From Verrucomicrobiota bacterium (GTDB taxonomy: Bacteria; Verrucomicrobiota; Verrucomicrobiia; Chthoniobacterales; UBA10450), in NCBI GenBank assembly GCA_003219695.1, contig QHQA01000014.1, positions 26,081 to 90,080 of the forward strand: DNA of 64,000 nt. The letters are read 5' to 3'. Below, piece by piece: positions 34,258 through 42,518 of the stretch. Under the pieces are notes generated by a model, which saw only the letters and a program-made list of their open reading frames with translations, had not been told where the DNA came from and ran no database searches. Positions within the stretch are counted from its first letter, which is position 1; every line of letters starts with the position of its first letter. The position numbers and the translations under genes are program-made.

Positions 34258-35370
34258 TTACGCAGGAATTCTTCGATGAATCCACACGCTGTTCACGAGT
34301 CCGAGACCAAACATGATCATTAGCACAAACGAACCGCTGTAGCTGATTAAGGGCAATGGCACACCCGTGATTGGCAGCATGGCAATCGTCATTCCTACGT
34401 TTTGGAAAATGTGGGTGAAGACCAGGGCCGTAATCCCCACCACCAAAAGCAGACCAAGTTGATCACCGGCAAAGAACGCAACGAAAAGACACGTCATCAG
34501 GAGCAAGGCAAAGCCTCCGATGAGAAGTATTCCCCCAACAAATCCCCATTGCTCGCCGATCGCAGAGAAAATGTAGTCGTTGTGCACAGCCGTAGCGGGG
34601 AGAAAGCCAAGCTCGATCTGTGTGTTCGGCGCTTTAAACCCTTTTCCCGACCAGCCGCCTGAGCCGATGGCAATGAGAGATTGATTAATCGCCCACGCCG
34701 AACCCTGTTTGTCGATATCGGGATGTGTAAAGGCGGTGATCCGCTGTTGCTGATACGGTTTAAGCCCGAAATTGATTGCGATCGGAACAAAAGCGATCCC
34801 GATGAGAATAACGCAAATCAAATAGCGCAGCGGCAGCCCGCCGACGAACCACAGGGCCAGGAGCACTGGGATCCAAATGATCACTTCGCCCAGATCGGGT
34901 TGCATCAGGATGAGCAGACAAGGCGCTCCGGCAATCGCTCCGGAAAGCAGCAACCGCAGCATAGGATTTAACTCCCGAAATTGCGTGAGGAATATCGCCA
35001 AAACCATAATGCCCGCGACAACCGCAAGCTGCGCAGGTTGAAAATTGATCGGCCCCAAATGCAACCAGCTGCGCGCACCATAAACTTTGGTGCCCATAAA
35101 TTTTGTCAGGATCAGAAAGACAATGCCGGCGAGATACATCGGCAATGCGCCCCAGCGCACCCAGCGATAATGGACCAAACTGGTCACCATAAACGCGAAC
35201 ACGCCGACGACCACCCAGTTGGCCTGTTTCCGCCAGAAGTCCGCCGCGTACGCGTCTGTGCGCGTGGAAGTCGCGCTGTAGATTGCAATGACCCCAAAAA
35301 TCGCCAGCGCGAGCATGGTCAGTAACAGAAGCCAGTTTTGACCGAGCAACTTTCGGAGAAAAGGCGTCAT
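34258..35370 (-). CDS. rodA: Rod-shape-determining glycosyltransferase RodA (SEDS family)
   Basis: The 370-aa membrane protein has about ten spans. It carries YGARSWLHLGPINFQPAQLA (SEDS loop with WLxLGPxxFQPSE-like motif), LMQPDLGEVIIWIPV, and the C-terminal GVPLPLISYSGSFVLMIM. SEDS proteins polymerise peptidoglycan glycan strands during elongation with a class B PBP. The PBP2/mreBCD genes are not in the window. Normal length. Confidence 0.95.
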   Translation of the reverse strand: MTPFLRKLLGQNWLLLLTMLALAIFGVIAIYSATSTRTDAYAADFWRKQANWVVVGVFAFMVTSLVHYRWVRWGALPMYLAGIVFLILTKFMGTKVYGARSWLHLGPINFQPAQLAVVAGIMVLAIFLTQFRELNPMLRLLLSGAIAGAPCLLILMQPDLGEVIIWIPVLLALWFVGGLPLRYLICVILIGIAFVPIAINFGLKPYQQQRITAFTHPDIDKQGSAWAINQSLIAIGSGGWSGKGFKAPNTQIELGFLPATAVHNDYIFSAIGEQWGFVGGILLIGGFALLLMTCLFVAFFAGDQLGLLLVVGITALVFTHIFQNVGMTIAMLPITGVPLPLISYSGSFVLMIMFGLGLVNSVWIHRRIPA

Positions 35371-35497
35371 CCTGTGTAATTTTGCATATATTCCGGGTGC
35401 TTTCGCCGGAAATCCAGAGCGATTATACGCAATTTACTTTTTCGGCAAAACCGGCCAATTGAAAAGAAGAGCAATGTGTCCTCCAGAGGCGGACGGG

Positions 35498-35531
35498 GGG
35501 GCCACAGAGATTGGACACTGGCCCCTTTTTT
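35498..35531 (+). terminator. Candidate intrinsic terminator or attenuator upstream of the sprT-like gene
   Basis: GGGGCCA (35498-35504) pairs with TGGCCCC (35519-35525) and six T follow directly (35526-35531). No plus-strand gene precedes it. A second possible stem, GTGTCC (35476-35481) with GGACAC (35513-35518), uses the loop of the first, so the two compete. This looks like a leader attenuator or the end of a short unannotated RNA. Confidence 0.5.
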
Positions 35532-35556
35532 CACTCAGTAACTTCTCGAACCTGAG

Positions 35557-35569
35557 TAGCTTATAGCTA
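35557..35569. promoter_or_regulatory. Dyad TAGCT-TAT-AGCTA upstream of the sprT-like gene
   Basis: A 5-bp inverted repeat around TAT, about 85 bases before the ATG at 35654. It could be an operator. The gene itself has a strong ribosome binding site, GGAGG, six bases before the ATG. Confidence 0.3.
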
Positions 35570-35653
35570 TTTCGCACAAATATTGGCACTTTACTTGTCA
35601 CCAGATTTGGAGGCCGCTAAAGTAGTCCTCGCGTTTCACTTTGGAGGACGGCA

Positions 35654-36115
35654 ATGGCTAGGAAGACGAAAAAGACCAAGCGAAAGCTCGCTCATCCAAA
35701 GTTTCCGATGCAGCAGCTGTTGAATTTGCGTCATGAGGGAACGCACTTCGACCTGCGCGCGATCTTTCATGAGTTGAACGAACGACACTTTCGCGGGCGT
35801 CTTCGCGGGTACAACGTCATCTGGGGTCGCCGGCGAAAGCATCGCCCGAGAGAACAATTCATCTTTGGCACAATTCAGGAAGAAGACCGGGTCATTCGCA
35901 TCAATCCTGCGCTGGATCAACCCTTCGTGCCCCTCTGGTTTTTGCGCTACGTTCTTTATCACGAGATGCTTCATTCCGTTGTGCCGGATGAAATGATTTC
36001 AGGTAATCGCCGGCGCGTTCATACGGAGGAATTCAATCGTCGAGAGCGCGAATTTCCCAGTTATCGGCGCGCCCGGCGCTGGGAAGAAGAAAACTTGTCG
36101 CGATTTTTACGCTGA
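35654..36115 (+). CDS. SprT-like zinc metalloprotease-domain protein
   Basis: The 153-aa protein has the zinc-binding HEMLH (HExxH) in RYVLYHEMLHSVVP and a downstream HTEEF that can give the third ligand, as in the SprT/Spartan family. The N-terminal AIFHELNERHFRGRLRGYNVIWG is the usual SprT start of the fold. Members cleave DNA-protein crosslinks in eukaryotes; bacterial roles are unclear. A basic N-terminal tail (MARKTKKTKRKLA) suggests nucleic-acid contact. A possible attenuator sits upstream. Confidence 0.85.
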   Translation: MARKTKKTKRKLAHPKFPMQQLLNLRHEGTHFDLRAIFHELNERHFRGRLRGYNVIWGRRRKHRPREQFIFGTIQEEDRVIRINPALDQPFVPLWFLRYVLYHEMLHSVVPDEMISGNRRRVHTEEFNRREREFPSYRRARRWEEENLSRFLR

Positions 36116-36126
36116 ATCGCGCTGGT

Positions 36127-36276
36127 TTACCGGGTCTCGCTAACCGGCGCCCGGTAGGGCCTTTCAGACGGCCAGGGCGTCGTCGCTACGTTCTTTTTGA
36201 TCAGGTACCAAAGCGTTATCGCGAGCAGGAGCGAGATCAACTTCGCCCGCCAGTTTTTCAGAATCAGCCTCTTCAT
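36127..36276 (-). CDS. Minimal CdaR/YbbR-like membrane anchor overlapping cdaA
   Basis: A 49-aa ORF starting MKRLILKNWRAKLISLLLAI, with the segment NWRAKLISLLLAITLWYLIK that matches the N-terminal membrane anchor of YbbR/CdaR proteins, followed by a short basic tail to TAA. CdaR normally continues with several YbbR domains and activates CdaA; here none is present. It overlaps the last 113 bases of cdaA in another frame. Position after cdaA is the normal cdaR position, so I regard it as a real reduced cdaR. Confidence 0.6.
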   Translation of the reverse strand: MKRLILKNWRAKLISLLLAITLWYLIKKNVATTPWPSERPYRAPVSETR

Positions 36277-37039
36277 ACTTGCTGTGCAGCAAAATTTCCG
36301 CGATCCGCTGCCGAAACGTCTCGGGAGTGAAATTGCGCTCAATTCGGCGCCGGTGGCAAATGGAAATACCGCCGGTCTCTTCAGAAATGACCACCGCCAC
36401 GGCATCGGATTCCTCGGTGATCCCGAGCCCGGCGCGGTGGCGTAACCCCAGGCTGCGGTCCAGGGTTTCCCGTTGGCTTACAGGAAAAATGCAAGCGGCA
36501 GCCGCGACTCGTCCATTGCGAATGATCACTCCGCCATCGTGTAGTGCGGCCTTTGGATGAAAAATCGTTAACATCAGTTCGACGGAAAACTCGGCGTCAA
36601 TGGTTACCCCTGTCTCCTCATAAACGCGAATGGATGTATCGCGTTCAATGGCGATGAGCGCACCGAACTGTTTGTTCGCCAGCTGCGCCACCGCCTCGGC
36701 CAGGTCGTGGACCGTTTCGCGTTTCTCACTCGTCAGTGAAAAAATCGGGTGCCCGCCAAGCGCAGCGAGGCCGCGCCGCAGTTCCGGCTGAAAAATCACC
36801 ACCAACGCGACCGCGAGGAAGACCGAGAAACTTCGCACGATCCAAGCAATCACCACCAAATTGAGCAGCGTGGAGATTAACGTCAGCGTCAAAAAGACGA
36901 TCGCCAATCCGGTCAACACCTTCGCGCCGCGCGTTCCGCGAAAATAGAGATAGCCGTAATAGATCGCCACGGTCAGCAGCAGAATTTCCACCAAGCTGCG
37001 CCAGCTTCTGAACCAAAGATCGATGAGTTGATGAATCAT
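36164..37039 (-). CDS. cdaA: Diadenylate cyclase CdaA
   Basis: The 291-aa enzyme makes c-di-AMP from two ATP. Three N-terminal membrane segments (about residues 10-85) are followed by the DAC domain with the catalytic DGA-type LHDGGVII (near 170) and RHRAGLGITE (near 200). C-di-AMP controls potassium and osmotic balance and cell wall. The last 38 residues (EADSEKLAGEVDLAPARDNA) are low in conservation because the region also encodes the CdaR-like anchor. It overlaps folP by four bases (ATGA). Confidence 0.93.
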   Translation of the reverse strand: MIHQLIDLWFRSWRSLVEILLLTVAIYYGYLYFRGTRGAKVLTGLAIVFLTLTLISTLLNLVVIAWIVRSFSVFLAVALVVIFQPELRRGLAALGGHPIFSLTSEKRETVHDLAEAVAQLANKQFGALIAIERDTSIRVYEETGVTIDAEFSVELMLTIFHPKAALHDGGVIIRNGRVAAAACIFPVSQRETLDRSLGLRHRAGLGITEESDAVAVVISEETGGISICHRRRIERNFTPETFRQRIAEILLHSKYEEADSEKLAGEVDLAPARDNALVPDQKERSDDALAV

Positions 37040-37887
37040 TTTTCCCTTTGAAGAATCGCGTCGGTTACTCGCAATGCATTAACATTTTCCTTGACATCAT
37101 GGACGCGGAACACGTCCGCGCCGCGGGCGCGCAAAAGCGAAGTCAGCCCCACGCCTGGGGCGAGCCGGTCCACCATCTCCTGTGAACCGATGAGCTTTGC
37201 CAGGAACGATTTGCGGGAAACACCAATCACCAGTGGTCGATCGTGCGCCCGGAGCCGCTCCAGTTGCGCGAGCAATCCCAGATTGTGTTCGAACGTTTTC
37301 CCGAAACCAATTCCCGGATCAAACGCAATCGCCATCGGATCAATATTATAACCTATGGCGCACGCATATTGTTGACGAAAAAAATTCGCGATTTCTTCAA
37401 CCACATCCTCATATTGCGGCTGGATTTGCATCGTTCGCGGCGTTTCTTGCATGTGCATGATGATGAGTGCCGATTTGGTTTCGGCGATCAGCGGCAGCAT
37501 TTGCTTGTCCCCTCGCCCGCCGGTGACGTCGTTCACCATCGACGCGCCGGCCCGAATCGCCGCGCGCGCGACTTCAGCTTTCGACGTGTCGATTGAAATC
37601 GGAACATTGATTTGCGCTCGTAAGTTTTCGATCACTGGAATCACGCGACGCAATTCTTCTTCCGCGGCGACAGCTTCAGCGCCCGGTCGCGTGGATTCAC
37701 CACCGACATCAATGATGTGCGCACCTTCCGCAGCCATTCTCAAAGCGTGCTTTGTTGCTTTGTCCGCTGCGAAAAACTGGCCACCATCGGAGAACGAATC
37801 CGGAGTAACATTTAACACTCCCATGATCAGCCCCTGCCGGGAGACATCGAAAATGCGATCGCCAACTCTCCACTGTCTCCCGTGCAT
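37036..37887 (-). CDS. folP: Dihydropteroate synthase
   Basis: The 283-aa TIM-barrel enzyme condenses pABA with dihydropterin pyrophosphate for folate. It shows IMGVLNVTPDSFSDGGQF, DVGGESTRPGAEAV, ISIDTSKAEVARAAI and VNDVTGG, with the usual pABA loop residues. First gene of a minus-strand folP-cdaA-cdaR operon, coupled by ATGA. Normal length. Confidence 0.95.
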   Translation of the reverse strand: MHGRQWRVGDRIFDVSRQGLIMGVLNVTPDSFSDGGQFFAADKATKHALRMAAEGAHIIDVGGESTRPGAEAVAAEEELRRVIPVIENLRAQINVPISIDTSKAEVARAAIRAGASMVNDVTGGRGDKQMLPLIAETKSALIIMHMQETPRTMQIQPQYEDVVEEIANFFRQQYACAIGYNIDPMAIAFDPGIGFGKTFEHNLGLLAQLERLRAHDRPLVIGVSRKSFLAKLIGSQEMVDRLAPGVGLTSLLRARGADVFRVHDVKENVNALRVTDAILQREK

Positions 37888-37929
37888 TATACGGTGAGAC
37901 TAACACACGCGGAGCTTTATTCGATGCGT

Positions 37930-37954
37930 TGTAGCGGCCGCTCTGCGACTGCCG
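37930..37954. repeat. Half palindromic element upstream of folP
   Basis: TGTAGCGGCCGCTCTGCGAC then TGCCG, an imperfect version of the left hairpin of 21798 and 60369. It lies between folP and the PEBP gene. Confidence 0.65.
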
Positions 37955-37973
37955 AAATCACGTGCGCTGGCAA

Positions 37974-38492
37974 TTATTTTTTCCTCGCGTATCGTCCCAT
38001 CAATTGCCCCTGCGCGACGATGTGGCCTTTCATCGCCGCGTCGAGCTGGCCGCGTTTTGCGCCGAAAGGCAGATCCAGCTCGCGATCCAACGCGAAAACT
38101 TTGAAGTAATAACGATGCGTGCCAGAAGGCGGACACGGTCCGCCGTAGCCAGATCTGCCGAAATCGTTTGTGCCTTGCACGCCCTTTGGCGGGTTCCCTT
38201 CGGCAATGCTGTTGGTCTGCGGCGAGATGTTCCAAACTGCCCAATGCGTGAACAGCCCGCTCGGCGCGTCTGGATCATCCGCGATCAGGACAAGGCTTTT
38301 CGCTTCCGAACGAACTTCCGCAATCTGCAATGGCGGGCTGGTGTCGCCGCCGTCGCACGTGAATTTTGATGGAATGTTTCCACCTTCCTGGAAAGCAGAA
38401 CTTGTGATCTTCATCTTGGCTCCTCCTGCAGCAAATGAAGCGATCGCCGCGAGTAAAATCGCCGATGCGCCGGCAGTAATCGGCTTTCGCAT
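37974..38492 (-). CDS. Secreted YbhB/YbcL-type PEBP family protein
   Basis: The 172-aa protein has a signal peptide (MRKPITAGASAILLAAIASF) and the phosphatidylethanolamine-binding fold: DGGDTSPPLQI, LVLIADDPDAPSGLFTHWAVWNI and GPCPPSGTHRYYFKVFALD. Bacterial PEBPs may bind lipids or inhibit enzymes; the role is unknown. Monocistronic. Divergent from rnr. Confidence 0.88.
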   Translation of the reverse strand: MRKPITAGASAILLAAIASFAAGGAKMKITSSAFQEGGNIPSKFTCDGGDTSPPLQIAEVRSEAKSLVLIADDPDAPSGLFTHWAVWNISPQTNSIAEGNPPKGVQGTNDFGRSGYGGPCPPSGTHRYYFKVFALDRELDLPFGAKRGQLDAAMKGHIVAQGQLMGRYARKK

Positions 38493-39083
38493 TGGTTAGA
38501 CCTCCAGTTGAAATCGCATTAAATCCAACGACAAATCTGACGATATTGTTTCGACCAAATGACCGTAAACGGACGTAAGATTCAGGAACAAATTCTCGCG
38601 CTGCTCGCCCGAAGAGATTACCGGCCGCTGAACAAGGTCGAGATCGCTCGCAAGCTGGGCTTCACCGGCACGAAACGAACTACGCTGCGCAAAATCCTGC
38701 GCGAACTCGAGCGCGCAGGGGAAATCGCGCGCATTCGCAGGGAGCGGTACGTTCTACCGGCCGAAGCTGACCTGATCGCCGGCAAATTGTCGATTCATCA
38801 GGCCGGCTACGGGTTTCTCACTCCGGAAACGCCGGGCGAGCCCGATATTTTCATCGCCGCTGAAAACATCGGCACAGCGATGCACGGCGATCGCGTCGTC
38901 GCGCGCATATCGCGCGAAGCGCCATATGGGCGCACTGGCGGACGGCGCGAAGGTCGCGTGATTCGAATCCTGGAACGCGCTCACGATACCATCGTCGGCA
39001 CACTCCAACGCTCGCCGAATTTTTACTACGTTGTCCCGGATGATCCGCGTTTCGTGCATGATGTCTATGTGCGCTCCAATGTT

Positions 39084-39140
39084 TGTAGCCACGGCCCTAT
39101 GGGCAGTCCGCTTGCAACCGGCCGCAGGCCGATGGCTACA
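39084..39140. repeat. TGTAG/CTACA doublet inside rnr
   Basis: Starts TGTAGCCACGGCCCTATGGG and ends GGCCGCAGGCCGATGGCTACA; the end 8-mers TGTAGCCA and TGGCTACA are inverted. Translated as VCSHGPMGSPLATGRRPMAT (residues about 176-194), between the second cold-shock region and the RNB domain. Confidence 0.82.
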
Positions 39141-40302
39141 GTCGGCGACAAAGTCGTCGTTCGCCTCGACGCGTGGGAATCGCGCCACGTCAATCCCGAG
39201 GGCGAAATCATCGAAGTGCTCGGGCTGGCTTCGGCCCCGGGAGTGGACATGCTCTCGATCGTTCGGAAATATCATCTGCCAACTGAATTTCCACGGGATG
39301 TTTTGGAACAAGCAGAACGCATTTCCGAAAAAATCGACTCCGGGCAACTGGAGGCACGCGAAGACTTGCGCAAAAAATTCATTGTCACCATTGATCCCGA
39401 CGACGCGCGCGATTTCGATGACGCGATTCAGGTTGAGAAGACTAACAGTGGTTGGCATCTCGGCGTGCATATTGCCGATGTCGCTGCGTACGTGGATCCC
39501 GGAAGCTCGCTGGATCGCGAGGCGCGCCTGCGCGGCAACAGCGTCTATCTGCCCGACCGCGTGATCCCAATGTTGCCGGAGCGATTGAGCAACGGCGTTT
39601 GCAGTCTCAATCCCGGAGTCGATCGGCTCACGCATTCGGTTTTCATTCAATTCGATAAACGTGGTGTGGCCAAAAGCGCGCGGTTTGCGCGAAGCGTGAT
39701 TCGCAGCGCGCATCGGCTTACGTACAAGCAAGCGTACGCGATCTTAATGTCGCGACCCCGCGACCGGTTAGGCGAACGGCTGCACACTGCGTGGGAACTC
39801 GCCTTGTTATTGCGCAAGAAGCGATTCGAACATGGCGCGCTGGACCTCGATTTCCCATAGGTAAAAGTTTTGGTCGATAGAGACGGCGGGTCGATCCGAT
39901 TAGAGCGCGTCGAGAACGATGAATCACATCAGTTGATCGAAGAATTCATGCTGGCTGCGAACGAAGCTGTCGCGCGCAAGCTGAAAAGGCGCGCCATTCC
40001 CACCGTCTATCGCGTCCACGAAAATCCTGACCCCGAGAAACTCGCGGAGTACCGCGAATTTGTGTTCAGCTTCAACTACAAGGTTGGGGATCTGACGCAT
40101 CGCGCTGAACTGCAGCGGTTGCTCGCCGCGTTCCGTGGAAAGCCCGAGGAGCAAGCGCTCAAGGTTGCTCTGCTCAAAAGTCTCAAACGCGCTCGGTACG
40201 ATCCTCAGCCGCTCGGCCATTACGGTTTGGCCAAGACAAATTATTTGCATTTCACCAGTCCAATCCGGCGTTATGCCGATCTGGTGGTGCACCGCGCGCT
40301 AG

Positions 40303-40327
40303 GTAGGGCGCGCTCGCCGAGCGCGCC
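40303..40327. repeat. Single palindromic element inside rnr
   Basis: GTAGGGCGCGCTCGCCGAGC then GCGCC, close to the 10964/34203/54691 class in reverse orientation. Translated as RARSPSAPGGAAR directly after the RNB motif VVHRALG. Confidence 0.78.
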
Positions 40328-40759
40328 GGGCGGCGCCGCGCGCCGCCTCGACCATCTCGACATGGCCGAAATCACTTCCATCGCTGCGCACGTCTCAGCC
40401 ACCGAACGCAACGCAGCCGATGCAGAGATCGACGCCACGCAGATGAAGAAGCTCGAATTTTTTCAGCGGCAACTCACGCAACGCAACCCGCAGATTTTTC
40501 GCGCCACGATTGTGGATGTCCGCAACTACGGATTGATGGTGGAATTGCCGGATGCTCTGATCACGGGGCTTGTCCATGTCTCCTCGCTGACGGACGATTT
40601 TTATCTGTTCGAGCCTGCTCGCCGACAGCTCATGGGCAGACGATCACGCAAACGGTTCAGCGTCGGCGACGAAATATCGGTTTTCGTTGCCCGGGTTGAC
40701 GCATTCAAGCGGCAGGTGGATTTCGCAATTCCGCCGAATTCGCGACCCCGGAGGAGAAA

Positions 40760-41031
40760 TTGAAACGCTGGCGCATCGTTCGGAAATTCTCTCGATCCAG
40801 CATCGCGCATTATGGCAGCAAACAAGCGGAGAACGCGCCGGAACAATGGTATGTGGACCCGAGCTGCGCATTGTGCGCATGTGTTTGGAGGAAGCGCCAA
40901 ACCTCATCACTTACAACCGTGACGAATCGACCGTTCATTTTTTCAAACAGCCCGAAACGCCGGAGGAAATAGACGCTGCGCAGCGCGCGATGGAAGCTTG
41001 CCCCACACTCGCGATTGGGAATGACGGATGA
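40760..41031 (+). pseudogene. Small [4Fe-4S] ferredoxin-like gene, frameshifted
   Basis: The first frame (TTG 40760) reads KRWRIVRKFSRSSIAHYGSK and AENAPEQWYVDPSCALC. After TGCGCATTGTGCGC the family reading moves to the frame of the 40687 ORF: RMCLEEAPNLITYNRDEST, then PEEIDAAQRAMEACPTLAIG. Joined, this gives CxxCxxC and a late ACP, the cysteine pattern of small bacterial ferredoxins. One missing base near 40875 explains it. The TTG overlaps the rnr stop, and a flavin reductase gene follows, so it was probably an electron partner of that enzyme. Confidence 0.7.
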
Positions 41032-41069
41032 AGATTTGAGGCGATCAGAAATTGCCGCTAGAGACTGCT

Positions 41070-42230
41070 ATGACTGAAGCCACCGCAACTGTTGCCGCTC
41101 CGCCGTATTCGCGGTCAAATCCGTTTCCTTCCAGAATGGTGGCCAACCGCCGGCTGAGCGGGCCGGAGTCGGAGAAGGACACGCGCCATTTCGAGCTCGA
41201 TCTCACCGGATGGGGCTTGAGCTTTGAGGTGGGCGATTCCGTTGCGGTGTATCCCACGAACGATCCAGAACTGGTCGATGAAATCATTCAGGCACTCGGA
41301 TTCAACGGGAATGAACAGGTCCCGCGACCCAAGGGAGAGCCGACCACCTTGCGCGAAGCGTTGCTGCGCGATTACAGCGTCACGCAACCAACGCCAAAGT
41401 TTCTCAAAGCGATCGCCGAACGCGCCGACGCTGCGCCTACGTTGGGCTACCTTCTCGCTCCAGACCGCAGACAGGACCTCCAGACTTATCTCTGGGGCAT
41501 GGAGGTCATCGATTTTCTACTCGAGCATCCGTCTGCGCGCTTCACGCCGGAGGAATTCGTCGGGCTGCTCACGAAATTGCAACCGCGCCTCTATTCAGTT
41601 GCTTCCAGTTTGAAGGCGTTTCCTGATCAAGTGCACTTGATCGTGGACGTCGTCCGTTACGAAAGTCATGGTCGCGTCCGCAAAGGCGTGGCCTCGTCGT
41701 TCCTCGCTGAACGCGCGGACGATGTGCCGGTGCTGGTTTATCCGAGCGCGGCCAAGCATTTTCATTTACCGGAAGATCCCGATACGCCGATCATCATGAT
41801 AGGGCCCGGTACTGGCGTCGCGCCCTTTCGGGCTTACCTGCAGGAGCGGCAAGTCATCGGAGCGAAGGGAAAAAACTGGCTCTTTTTCGGATCGCAACAC
41901 GAGAAATGCGATTTCGCTTACCGCGAAGATTTCGAGGCGTTCACCAAAGAAAGAATTCTCACACGGCTCCATTGCGCCTGGTCGCGCGATCAGGCCCAGA
42001 AAATTTACGTGCAGCACAAGATGGTGGAAAACGCCGCCGAGATTTGGAAATGGCTCGACGCTGAGGGCGCGCATTTTTTTGTCTGCGGCGACGCGCGTCG
42101 GATGGCCAAAGACGTCGATGCGACGCTGCGCAGGATCGTACAGGAGCAAGGCGGAAAAACCGTTGAGCAAGCTAACGAATACGTCGAGAAGCTCAAGAGC
42201 GAGAAGCGTTACAAGCGCGATGTTTATTAA
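41070..42230 (+). CDS. CysJ-like FAD/NADPH reductase lacking the flavodoxin domain
   Basis: The 386-aa protein contains the FAD-binding RLYSVASSL (RxYS), the connecting domain, and the NADP part GPGTGVAPFRAYLQER and FFGSQHEKCDFAYRED, ending in the family-typical YKRDVY. It matches the C-terminal two thirds of the sulfite reductase flavoprotein and cytochrome P450 reductase. No FMN flavodoxin domain is present, so it would need a separate carrier, possibly the (frameshifted) ferredoxin just upstream. Likely an assimilatory sulfite or related reductase subunit. ATG 41070 preferred to TTG 41052. Confidence 0.85.
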   Translation: MTEATATVAAPPYSRSNPFPSRMVANRRLSGPESEKDTRHFELDLTGWGLSFEVGDSVAVYPTNDPELVDEIIQALGFNGNEQVPRPKGEPTTLREALLRDYSVTQPTPKFLKAIAERADAAPTLGYLLAPDRRQDLQTYLWGMEVIDFLLEHPSARFTPEEFVGLLTKLQPRLYSVASSLKAFPDQVHLIVDVVRYESHGRVRKGVASSFLAERADDVPVLVYPSAAKHFHLPEDPDTPIIMIGPGTGVAPFRAYLQERQVIGAKGKNWLFFGSQHEKCDFAYREDFEAFTKERILTRLHCAWSRDQAQKIYVQHKMVENAAEIWKWLDAEGAHFFVCGDARRMAKDVDATLRRIVQEQGGKTVEQANEYVEKLKSEKRYKRDVY

Positions 42231-42242
42231 ATGAGTCTTTTT

Positions 42243-42503
42243 GTCATTCCGAGCGGAGCCCGTTCGACTCGCTTCGCTCGCTCAGGTTAAACTCCGCGCA
42301 GTCGAAGAATCTCTGGAAGCCTCAACAACGTCGCGGATCACCACCGCTTTAACGCTTCAGCGCTTCAACCGTTTAACCCTGCGAAGCTGTTCGTCATTTT
42401 CTTCATTTATGGCATAATAATTTAGAACCTTTTCCGACCGACGAGGGGAGTTGGCTCGTTCCAAAATGAATCCGGAGATTCCTCGACTTCGCTCGGAATG
42501 ACA
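42243..42503. repeat. Cluster of TCATTCCGAGCG-type repeats, both orientations
   Basis: The left unit begins TGTCATTCCGAGCGGAGCCC with an internal GCTTCGCTCGCTCAGG segment. The right unit, inverted, is GATTCCTCGACTTCGCTCGG ending AATGACA. In between lies CGCTTCAGCGCTTCAACCGT plus an AT-rich stretch. The region (about 290 bp) separates the reductase gene from sufT and contains no gene I can support. Confidence 0.75.
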
Positions 42504-42518
42504 AAGAAAGAGAAAGCC

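Larger units (their letters stand above)
38559..40763 (+). pseudogene. rnr: RNase R with an in-frame amber stop
   Basis: The full frame would give a 734-aa 3'-5' exoribonuclease. N-terminal helix-turn-helix and cold-shock domains (IHQAGYGFLTPETPGEPDIF), the catalytic RNB block DPDDARDFDDAIQVE, LHFTSPIRRYADLVVHRAL and a C-terminal S1 domain are all readable. At 39858-39860 TAG interrupts DLDFP-stop-VKVLVDRDG, where homologues have E (GAG to TAG). Both track ORFs (38559-39860 and 39870-40763) are the same frame. Two palindromic elements are translated inside it (39084-39140, 40303-40327). It is either a recent nonsense mutation, a readthrough site or an error. A split RNB domain would not be active. 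Confidence 0.85.

Noticed and set aside
38754-39731. 325-aa ORF antisense to rnr
   Set aside because: Opposite the RNB domain, no recognisable motif, shadow frame.
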